A stretch of 64,000 bases of DNA from Rahnella ecdela (GTDB taxonomy: Bacteria; Pseudomonadota; Gammaproteobacteria; Enterobacterales; Enterobacteriaceae): positions 124,001-188,000 of the forward strand of contig NZ_JAFMOY010000126.1 in assembly GCF_019049625.1 (NCBI RefSeq), written 5' to 3'. The notes beneath the pieces are model-generated. The model made no database searches and was not told the DNA's origin. It saw nothing but the letters and a program-made list of their open reading frames with translations. Numbering within the stretch: position 1 is the stretch's first letter; each line of letters opens with the position of its first letter. Positions 48,252-55,265 of this stretch are shown in pieces. Both the position numbers and the translations under genes were made by a program.

Positions 48252-48737
48252 ATGACCACACCTGCTGTATTGCTGCATATCGGCAGCGAAGAAACGCGGG
48301 TTATCGTCCGAAATGATGATAACGAAGATAAAAATTTACTCCTGACACTCGGCTCACAGCTGACCTCCGTCGGCTATTTCCGCCATTCGCCGCCGACGCC
48401 GGATGAAATGGAAACCGCCATTATGGTGGTCGAGGACGAAGTGATCCGCATCCGCCATGATATTCCGCCGGGCGCCAGATTATTCAGTACGGATAATGAT
48501 ATCCGCGCGCTGGCCCGCATTGCCGGTGAGGCTGAAAACGAAGTGATGACCTTATCACTCGACGCCGTGGAGCGTACTTTCGACCGTCTGGCGCTGGTGA
48601 TTAATGGCCGTCCTGCCCATTTCGAAGGCATACCTGACGGCAATGATTTCGCCGCCACCCTGCTGATTTTGCGAGAGTTTATGCATCATCTGCAATTTGA
48701 TGACATCGTGGTAAAAGGCACAAAGTTCGAAATGTAA
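48252..48737 (+). CDS. Uncharacterised 161-aa acidic protein
   Basis: No family recognised. The protein is soluble and acidic, starting MTTPAVLLHIGSEETRVIV behind GGGGAG (6 bp). The first strand pattern (LLHIGSEETRVIVR) loosely recalls the phosphate-1 loop of the actin/hexokinase fold, but the invariant Asp is absent and the protein is far too short for that fold. An ordinary start, good ribosome site and a clean terminator at 48761 support a real gene. It is divergent from the ALDH operon and convergent with the 525-aa orphan. Confidence 0.75.
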   Translation: MTTPAVLLHIGSEETRVIVRNDDNEDKNLLLTLGSQLTSVGYFRHSPPTPDEMETAIMVVEDEVIRIRHDIPPGARLFSTDNDIRALARIAGEAENEVMTLSLDAVERTFDRLALVINGRPAHFEGIPDGNDFAATLLILREFMHHLQFDDIVVKGTKFEM

Positions 48738-48760
48738 GCCTGCCATAAAACCATAAAAAT

Positions 48761-48788
48761 ACAGCCTCAGAAGAGGCTGTTTCGTTTT
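48761..48788. terminator. Bidirectional terminator between two orphan genes
   Basis: ACAGCCTC (48761-48768), loop AGAA, GAGGCTGT (48773-48780), then TTCGTTTT on the plus strand; on the minus strand the stem is followed by ATTTTTATGG. It serves both the 161-aa gene and the 525-aa gene. Confidence 0.85.
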
Positions 48789-48799
48789 ATCTGCGCTTA

Positions 48800-50377
48800 T
48801 TAAAACCGGTTTTTGAGCTGCGTGGGATCAGATTCCATCAGTACCAGAGGGCTGAGATCCGGCAATGTCTGATGATTCAGGTAATCCTGGAATGACATCC
48901 GCGGAGCGTCATTTTCCCAGGCGGATTGCAGCTTGCCGAGCAGATTAGTGGTTTTCGACACGGATTCCGGCGTAGTGGTATCCGACTCCAGCGCGCCTTT
49001 CACATATTTCTGAATATGCGTTAAGTGGCTGGCAGACTGATCGACCGACGCACTGACCAGCGCCCCTTTGTGATACTGCATGGAGGTCGTGCTTTCTGAC
49101 TTATCATCAATCTGATAATACAGGTAATTCTGTGAGTTGCGGTCACTGGTCAGGTTCAGCTGCAAACCCTGCGTCAGCGACTGATGATAACTGGCGACCA
49201 GATGTGACTGCTGTTTCTGCGAGATGTTGCGATCCTGCGTTCCTGTGCCGGTAATGGTGCTGGCTTGTGAAAGCTGATAGGAGAACGTATCGGTTTCGTC
49301 CGGGCGCATCGGATTGGTGGAATCGACCGGCGTTTGCGAAATGGACGCCGTGAAATCCGCCAGTCCGGTCATCATGTTTTTATCGGTTTTGGTCAGCGAG
49401 AAATACACCGGCTCAGGGCCCCGGCTTTTATAGGTCGTCTCCGTATCGCCGTAATTGCTGTTCAGCGCGGTAAAGGCATCTTTGAACATTGCCATCAGCG
49501 AATCGTCAGCATTCCCGCGATTCCCCGCACTGTTAATTTGCTTCAGATAACTGTTCAGCGCCTGTTTCTGCTGACTTTCAGTGCCCAGCAGTGCGCGTTT
49601 GCTCATGTCCACGCTGATATCCACCGTACCGGCGATACCGGTCGATTTCACGGAACGCGTATTCGCATCCGCATGGAAATCCAGCGTCTGGGTATTGGTG
49701 GTGCCGAGCGTGGCGTGTAAATCCACGGACGACAGCACAGAGGTATCAAATTTCGTCAGGCCACTCAGATCCAGCTTCGGCGGCTGCGCGGTCAGGCCAT
49801 CAATCGCTTTCTGAAAACCTTCTGCCAGCCCGGCCAGAGCTCTGCGGTCGGCATCGCTGAGCGTGCCTTTGCTGACATTCACCTGCACGCCCAGACCGTC
49901 ATCATCACTGCCGAGTGTAATATCCACCAGCGCGCCGCTGGCGGTTTTAATGCTCAGGCTTATCTGGTTATCGGCTTTGGTATGGAGCTGATTTTGGGCG
50001 GCGACGTTGCCCGCTGAACTGGCTGACTGAGCTGAAGTTTGTTTCATCACCGATTGCGAATAACTGCTTGTATCGGTAGTGAAACGCTCAAGCAGCGCCG
50101 CACCGAGCCCGGTAAAACGCGCCGCGTTACCGGCGTTACTGAAGTTCGACGCGAGCTTTGAAGACATCAGGTCGCCGGAAGAACGTTCCCAGACCAGTGC
50201 CGGTTTGGTGATAGCGTAAACCGGCGACGTGGTGTCCGTCTGGCCGATGTTCACCGCAGTGGATTGCGTTGCTGAAACCTGTTGCTGGCTGGTCGCAGAA
50301 GTGAGCGTAGCCGTGGTTTTGGTGGCGGTAACCAGCGTATTAAGCGCCTGATTACCTGTCGCAGAGATAACTGTCAT
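48800..50377 (-). CDS. Uncharacterised 525-aa Ser/Thr/Gln-rich protein, flagellar-type promoter
   Basis: No family recognised with confidence. The first 130 residues are dominated by Thr, Ser, Ala and Gln (TATKTTATLTSATSQQQVSATQ is typical) with no Sec signal, lipobox or membrane helix. A central part (about 135-200) has a folded look: ISLSIKTASGALVDITLG, then KGTLSDADRRALAGLAEGFQKAIDGL. It contains no Cys. A low-complexity, uncleaved N-terminus without a signal is what substrates of the flagellar or type III export path look like. A near-perfect sigma-28 promoter lies upstream, so expression with late flagellar genes is likely. Export is an inference. Confidence 0.8.
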   Translation of the reverse strand: MTVISATGNQALNTLVTATKTTATLTSATSQQQVSATQSTAVNIGQTDTTSPVYAITKPALVWERSSGDLMSSKLASNFSNAGNAARFTGLGAALLERFTTDTSSYSQSVMKQTSAQSASSAGNVAAQNQLHTKADNQISLSIKTASGALVDITLGSDDDGLGVQVNVSKGTLSDADRRALAGLAEGFQKAIDGLTAQPPKLDLSGLTKFDTSVLSSVDLHATLGTTNTQTLDFHADANTRSVKSTGIAGTVDISVDMSKRALLGTESQQKQALNSYLKQINSAGNRGNADDSLMAMFKDAFTALNSNYGDTETTYKSRGPEPVYFSLTKTDKNMMTGLADFTASISQTPVDSTNPMRPDETDTFSYQLSQASTITGTGTQDRNISQKQQSHLVASYHQSLTQGLQLNLTSDRNSQNYLYYQIDDKSESTTSMQYHKGALVSASVDQSASHLTHIQKYVKGALESDTTTPESVSKTTNLLGKLQSAWENDAPRMSFQDYLNHQTLPDLSPLVLMESDPTQLKNRF

Positions 50378-50440
50378 CCTGATGAGTCCCTATGTTTTTG
50401 CGTCACAGCGCCAGTGGATACCCTGATCCTTCTGATGCTA

Positions 50441-50467
50441 TTTTCGGCAAAAACACAGGAAACTTTA
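50441..50467 (-). promoter_or_regulatory. Sigma-28 (FliA) promoter of the 525-aa orphan
   Basis: Minus strand: -35 TAAAGTTT (50467-50460), 8/8 to consensus; spacer exactly 11 nt; -10 GCCGAAAA (50448-50441), 7/8 to GCCGATAA. The start of transcription would be near 50434, giving a leader of about 57 nt. Confidence 0.88.
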
Positions 50468-50503
50468 AGGATATGTAAAGAGTTATTTCCTGTGAGTAAA
50501 TGG

Positions 50504-51661
50504 CTATTCCAGCGGGCCACCCAGAATGGTTTCGCACATACCGGAAAGAATGCGTTCGCCGGTTTCAGTTTTCAAATCTTCGTACCATTGTTCAGTGACG
50601 GCCATTTCTTTGCCGTGGGTCACATCGCAGCGTTTACGCGCTTTCAGCACCAAATCCTTCACGCGATACGCGCGTTTTTCCTGATACCGCAGCAGCGCAT
50701 CTTCAATGCCTAATGAATTGGTTTGCAGCATATTGGCCAGCACCACCGCATCTTCCATCGCCGCGCACCCGCCCTGCCCGATATCCGGCGTGGTGCTGTG
50801 GCCGGAGTCGCCGAGCAGCGCAATCCGGCCTTTGACCAGTTGCATAAAGGGCTCAATGTCGTGGATTTCGACGCGGTTGGTGGTCTGCGGCTCAATCTGG
50901 CTGATCAGCTTCTGCACCGGTTCTGCCCAGCCTGCAAAGTAGCCCTGCAAATCGTCGCGCACGGTGGTGCGATCCTGCGGCAAACCTTTCGGCAGTGGCA
51001 CATCAAAGAAGAAATAGAAACGGTTGCCGCTCACCGGCATCAGTGAAACGCGTTTGCCTTCGCCGACAAACGTCGTCCACTGATCGGCAGGCGCGATGCT
51101 TTCGTCGATTTCAACCAGCCCGTTCCAATTGACGTAACCGGCGTAGCGGCGTTCCGTCGCATAACCCAGCACATGCTGGCGGATAATAGAATGGGTGCCG
51201 TCGGCGGCGATCAGTAAATCGCCGGTCGCAGACGTGCCGTCGTCAAACCAGGCAGTGACGCTGTCGGCGGATTCTTCAACGTGCGTGACGCGTTTGCCGA
51301 ACTGCACCTGATCACGACCATAAGTATCGAGCAGCATTGACTGAAGTTCTGCGCGCGCCACCGGATACGGCTGTTCGCCAACGCTTTGGATCAGCGGATC
51401 CATACTGAAACGCGTCATGGTCTGACCCTGCTGATATTCTTTGTAGGCCATAAAACGCATGTTGCCGCCAAGTTCACGCAGCGCGTCTTTCATACCCAGA
51501 TAATTCAGGCACTTCACGCCGTTCGGCCAGATGGAAATCGCCGCGCCCACCGGTTTGATCTCCTTCACCGCCTCGTATACAGCCGTTTCAATGCCAAAAC
51601 GCTTCAGCGCAATCGCCGCACACGCACCGCCAATACCGCCACCAATCACGATCGCTTTCAT
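50504..51661 (-). CDS. hpxO: FAD-dependent urate hydroxylase HpxO
   Basis: 385 aa, matching Klebsiella HpxO in length and in long blocks (VYEAVKEIKPVGAAIS, RRYAGYVNWNGLVEIDE, TTFVGEGKRVSLMPVS, GHSTTPDIGQGGCAAMEDAVVL). FAD-binding GGGIGG is at residues 7-12 and the second FAD motif is ALLGDSGHSTTPD. It converts urate to 5-hydroxyisourate with NADH and O2. A sigma-54-type promoter lies 31-46 bp upstream and a LysR gene diverges from it. The rest of the hpx pathway (HpxDE, HpxPQT) is not in this window. Confidence 0.93.
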   Translation of the reverse strand: MKAIVIGGGIGGACAAIALKRFGIETAVYEAVKEIKPVGAAISIWPNGVKCLNYLGMKDALRELGGNMRFMAYKEYQQGQTMTRFSMDPLIQSVGEQPYPVARAELQSMLLDTYGRDQVQFGKRVTHVEESADSVTAWFDDGTSATGDLLIAADGTHSIIRQHVLGYATERRYAGYVNWNGLVEIDESIAPADQWTTFVGEGKRVSLMPVSGNRFYFFFDVPLPKGLPQDRTTVRDDLQGYFAGWAEPVQKLISQIEPQTTNRVEIHDIEPFMQLVKGRIALLGDSGHSTTPDIGQGGCAAMEDAVVLANMLQTNSLGIEDALLRYQEKRAYRVKDLVLKARKRCDVTHGKEMAVTEQWYEDLKTETGERILSGMCETILGGPLE

Positions 51662-51691
51662 ATTTTTCTCCCCTGAGTCATACAGGGGAAA

Positions 51692-51707
51692 AGCAATTTC
51701 TGTACCA
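51692..51707 (-). promoter_or_regulatory. Sigma-54-type promoter upstream of hpxO
   Basis: Minus strand TGGTACAGAAATTGCT, 14/16 on the pattern TGGCACG-N4-TTGCW, with GG and GC exactly 10 nt apart. Transcription would start near 51682, about 20 nt before the hpxO ATG. A perfect palindrome TTGTATACAA lies just upstream at 51732-51741 and is a candidate operator for the divergent regulator. Confidence 0.6.
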
Positions 51708-51918
51708 GAAAGACAATTTGCCGCCGGAGCCTTGTATACAATCTTAAGTGAAATCAGAAACTGCCGGAGCGCGGGAGCGATGCCCTAAAACAAGGCGTTC
51801 TTTTGGAGCAGAAGTGGATAATTCACCGTGCAATGAGCCAGTCTGGTGCGCGGGCGCGAAGGTTGGTACTCTGGGTAGTATTGATATTTCGAATACGTTA
51901 AACATAAGTATTTATAAA

Positions 51919-52773
51919 ATGAATCGCTATCCGATGTTCAGCCCGCAGTAATTACTCAGTTTTGTCGCCGTCTGCGAAACCGGCAGTTTTACCCGCGCCG
52001 CCGACCGCGTGTATCTGTCGCAATCGACGGTCAGTCAGCAAATCCGCAGGCTGGAAGAAGCGCTGGGCAAATCCCTGCTGGAACGCACCTCACATCAGGT
52101 GCAGCTCACCGAAGAAGGCGAACGGCTGCTCGGTTATGCGCGGCGGATCATCGCGCTCAACGGTGAAGCACACGATGCGCTGAATGACCAGTGGCCGGAC
52201 GGCGTGGTGCGTCTTGGCGTGCCGGAAGATTTTGCGGCAGCGACTACCTCGTTGCTGGCACAGTTCAGCCGCGCCCATCCGCATATCCGCCTCGACGTCA
52301 CCAGCGGCCTGAGCCACGAACTGCGTCGCGCCTGGCAACAGGACATGCTGGACATCATTCTGGTGAAGCAGCTGACCGGCGAGAAAGCCAATGCCTCGCG
52401 TCCCGAGCCGATGCTGTGGCTCGACAGCGCCGCGTTTCCGGCGTTTGAACGGGATCCGATCCCGCTGGTGCTGTTCCCGCTCAACGGGTTGTATCGCGAA
52501 GAACTGTGTCAGGCGCTGGATTCCCTCGGACGCAGCTGGCGCATCAGTTACAGCAGTGCCAGCCTCGCCGCGCTGGTCGCCGCCAGTGCTGCCGGGCTGG
52601 GCGTCACTTTATTGCCCGCCAGTTGCCGTCTGCCGGAGCACCGGATTTTGGGCACCGAAAGCGGATTGCCGCAGGTGGATAACGTCGAACTGGCACTGTT
52701 TTACCGCCCCGACGCGACGCCTGCACAAATCGCATTGGCCGGAAAATTAAAGGATTTTTGTCAGCTCAGTTAG
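51919..52773 (+). pseudogene. LysR regulator next to hpxO, interrupted by an in-frame TAA
   Basis: Reading from ATG 51919 gives MNRYPMFSPQ, a TAA stop at 51949-51951, then in the same frame LLSFVAVCETGSFTRAADRVYLSQSTVSQQIRRLEE and a full effector domain to 52773. Without the stop it would be 284 aa, a normal LysR length. A single change (TTA Leu to TAA) explains it. Re-initiation at GTG 52009 would give 254 aa but lose helix 1 and part of helix 2 of the DNA-binding domain. Position and divergence suggest it once regulated hpxO (HpxR-like). Confidence 0.82.
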
Positions 52774-52781
52774 CCATTACG

Positions 52782-52806
52782 TTTCCCACTGGCAGGCAGT
52801 GGGAAA
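52782..52806 (+). terminator. Perfect hairpin after the LysR pseudogene
   Basis: TTTCCCACTG (52782-52791), loop GCAGG, CAGTGGGAAA (52797-52806). The 10-bp stem is strong but lacks a U-tract, so termination is uncertain. Confidence 0.5.
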
Positions 52807-52885
52807 AATCGCAGCCGGAACCGGCGATATCTTTTAGGGTGAAAGGGAAACAGCATCCTCCCGCATCATGATTAAGGAATTCGAC

Positions 52886-54298
52886 GTGCAAAATCCTCAG
52901 CAACAAAGCCGCAGAAACTTTCTCTCTCATAGCGCCAAAATCACCGCCACCGGCGCGCTGCTCACCGCAGGGATGGCCTCCGGCATCGCATCAGCCGCAC
53001 CCTTTAAAGCAGGCGCGATGGCCGAAAAATGTGACGATGCCAGTCAGATCAACGCCATTTCTGCGCCGCACTACCAGCTGCGCAATGTCCGGCTGGAAGA
53101 GGGTTTTGAGCGCGAAGGCGATATCGTTATTGCCACCCAAACCGGGTTGTACAATCTGGAAATCAACAACGGCAAAATCGTGACGATTCAGCCTGCAAAA
53201 GACGCACCGGCGGGCACCTTACCTGCCTTTGATGCGCGGGGATTACTCCTGCTGCCTGCCACGCGTGACATGCATATCCACCTCGACAAGACCTTTTACG
53301 GCGGCAAATGGGAAGCACCGCGCCCGCGTAAAGGCAAAACCATCATGGACATGATTGCCCGCGAACAGGTGCTGATCCCGCAACTGTTGCCGACGTCGGT
53401 GGAACATGCCGAAGCGATCATTGGTCTTTTGCATTCCAAAGGTACCACCATGGCGCGCAGCCACTGCAATATCGACCCTGTCAGCGGCCTGAAAAGCCTT
53501 GAGCATCTGAAAATCGCGCTGGAAAAACATCAGCAGGATTTCAGCTGTGAAATTGTGGCATTCCCGCAACACGGTTTACTGCATTCGAAAGTCGACGGTC
53601 TGATGCGCGAAGCGATGCAAATGGGCGTGCAGTACGTCGGCGGGCTGGATCCAACCAACGTAGACGGCGCAATGGAAAAATCGCTCGATGCGATGTTCCA
53701 GATTGCACTGGATACCCACAAAGGCGTGGATATTCATCTGCATGAAACCACCCCCGCCGGGATTGCCGCGGTCAAATACATGATTCAGACTGTGGAGAAA
53801 AACCCGCAGCTGAAAGTCAAAGTGACGCTCAGCCACGGTTTCGCGCTGGCGATGATGCAGGGTGAGGAACTTGAAGAAGTGATCGCCGGACTGTCACAGC
53901 AGCAGTTCACCGTCGCCTCCACTATTCCGCTGGGCAAACTGAACATGCCGCTGCCGCAGCTCAGCCAGAATGGGGTTTTCGTGATGACCGGCACCGACAG
54001 TGTGATCGACCACTGGTCGCCGTTCGGCACCGGCAGCATGCTGGAAAAAGCCAGCCTCTACGCCCAGCTCTATGGCAATTCCGACGAATTCGGCCTGACA
54101 CGCTCTCTCGCCATCGCCACCGGCAACATCCTGCCACTCGACGACAGCGGCAAACGCCAGTGGCCTGCAGTGAACGATAACGCCGAGATGATCCTGGTCG
54201 ATGCCAGCTGCTCCGCCGAAGCGGTCGCGCGGGTGTCAGAGGTGAAAGCGACATTCCATCAGGGCAGATTAGTGTTTGGGGCGGTGGGGAAAGTTTGA
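52886..54298 (+). CDS. Tat-exported amidohydrolase, cytosine-deaminase-like
   Basis: 470 aa from GTG 52886, which has AAGGA 7 bp upstream; ATG 52868, six codons earlier, has no ribosome site. A Tat signal is clear: SRRNFLSHSAKITATGALL with Ala-rich cleavage region ASAAP. Amidohydrolase metal motifs follow: DMHIHLDK (HxH), HLHET, LSHGFAL and MTGTDSVID, the CodA-like order. It should deaminate or hydrolyse a cyclic amide or nucleobase in the periplasm. Proximity to hpxO suggests a purine-related substrate, but that is inference. Confidence 0.85.
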   Translation: MQNPQQQSRRNFLSHSAKITATGALLTAGMASGIASAAPFKAGAMAEKCDDASQINAISAPHYQLRNVRLEEGFEREGDIVIATQTGLYNLEINNGKIVTIQPAKDAPAGTLPAFDARGLLLLPATRDMHIHLDKTFYGGKWEAPRPRKGKTIMDMIAREQVLIPQLLPTSVEHAEAIIGLLHSKGTTMARSHCNIDPVSGLKSLEHLKIALEKHQQDFSCEIVAFPQHGLLHSKVDGLMREAMQMGVQYVGGLDPTNVDGAMEKSLDAMFQIALDTHKGVDIHLHETTPAGIAAVKYMIQTVEKNPQLKVKVTLSHGFALAMMQGEELEEVIAGLSQQQFTVASTIPLGKLNMPLPQLSQNGVFVMTGTDSVIDHWSPFGTGSMLEKASLYAQLYGNSDEFGLTRSLAIATGNILPLDDSGKRQWPAVNDNAEMILVDASCSAEAVARVSEVKATFHQGRLVFGAVGKV

Positions 54299-54327
54299 AG
54301 GATGAGAAATTCCTGAATGCCGGACAG

Positions 54328-54358
54328 CAAAAAGCCCCTTTCGGGGCTTTTTGTTTTT
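54328..54358. terminator. Bidirectional terminator between the amidohydrolase gene and ssb
   Basis: CAAAAAGCCCC (54328-54338), loop TTTC, GGGGCTTTTTG (54343-54353), then TTTTT. The 11-bp stem has T-tracts in both directions. Confidence 0.93.
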
Positions 54359-54397
54359 CTGACGCGATGTCTGACATTGATGCCCGAAGGCAACTTA

Positions 54398-54940
54398 TCA
54401 GAACGGGATATCGTCGTCGAAATCCATTGGTGGTTCGTTGTTCTGTGCTGGCGCGTTGTTTTGCGCAGCCGGACGAGCCTGCTGGCCGCCGCTGAACTGG
54501 TTGCCGCCTTGTGGCTGCTGAGGCTGACCCCAACCGCCCTGCTGGCCGCCTGCGGATGGCTGACCGCCACCTGCTGGTGCGCCGCCGCCGGTACGACCGC
54601 CGAGCATCTGCATGGTGCCGCCCACGTTAACGACGACTTCGGTGGTGTATTTTTCAACGCCAGCCTGATCGGTCCATTTACGGGTTTGCAGTGCACCTTC
54701 GATGTAAACCTGAGAACCTTTCTTCAGGTATTCGCCCGCGACTTCCGCTAATTTGCCGAACAACACCACACGGTGCCATTCCGTTTTTTCTTTCTGCTCG
54801 CCGGTGGCTTTGTCACGCCAGCTTTCAGAGGTTGCCAGGGTGATGTTGGCAACCGCGCCGCCGTTAGGCATGTAGCGGACTTCCGGGTCTTGTCCCAGAT
54901 TACCGACGAGAATAACTTTGTTTACGCCTCTGCTGGCCAT
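54398..54940 (-). CDS. ssb: Single-stranded DNA-binding protein
   Basis: 180 aa from ATG 54940 behind AGGAG. N-terminal OB fold ([20 protein letters not shown] to about residue 112), a Gly/Gln/Pro-rich flexible linker, and the conserved acidic tip MDFDDDIPF that recruits RecQ, PriA, ExoI and other partners. It diverges from uvrA around a shared LexA box, as in E. coli. Confidence 0.98.
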   Translation of the reverse strand: MASRGVNKVILVGNLGQDPEVRYMPNGGAVANITLATSESWRDKATGEQKEKTEWHRVVLFGKLAEVAGEYLKKGSQVYIEGALQTRKWTDQAGVEKYTTEVVVNVGGTMQMLGGRTGGGAPAGGGQPSAGGQQGGWGQPQQPQGGNQFSGGQQARPAAQNNAPAQNNEPPMDFDDDIPF

Positions 54941-55107
54941 GTGGATTCTCCTGATGATGTATGTCGTGGTTGAAACCACAGTTTGGGGTGTGAGGAACTC
55001 ACTTCGCGACATTATAACCACAAAACGATGACTCCGTACCACGGATGTCATGCACTGGGATATTCTTTCCAGATTGTTCAGCAAACATTCCATTGTTACA
55101 TCGAGTA

Positions 55108-55123
55108 CTGGATATACATTCAG
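55108..55123. promoter_or_regulatory. LexA (SOS) box between ssb and uvrA
   Basis: CTGGATATACATTCAG: CTG-N10-CAG with flanking TA and GG, nearly the E. coli uvrA/ssb SOS box. It should repress uvrA and one ssb promoter until DNA damage. The remainder of the 325-bp gap holds promoters only. Confidence 0.93.
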
Positions 55124-55131
55124 GTTTTGGG

Positions 55132-55160
55132 GTGGCATGGGCTGTGATTTGTGTCATAAT
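55132..55160 (+). promoter_or_regulatory. uvrA promoter
   Basis: -35 GTGGCA (55132-55137), 17-bp spacer, -10 CATAAT (55155-55160). The LexA box ends 8 bp upstream of the -35, so bound LexA would occlude RNA polymerase. Confidence 0.65.
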
Positions 55161-55265
55161 TGCGCGTTACGTTCTTCTCTGTGCCCGATTCGATGGCTGG
55201 CGCGAAGCTGTATCTCACGACGGTCACCGGCACGGTGAGCTATCAAGTTAATCCGGGAATGATGA

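Noticed and set aside
55045-55251. Small plus-strand frames in the ssb-uvrA gap
   Set aside because: They cross the LexA box and the uvrA promoter; regulatory sequence explains the region.
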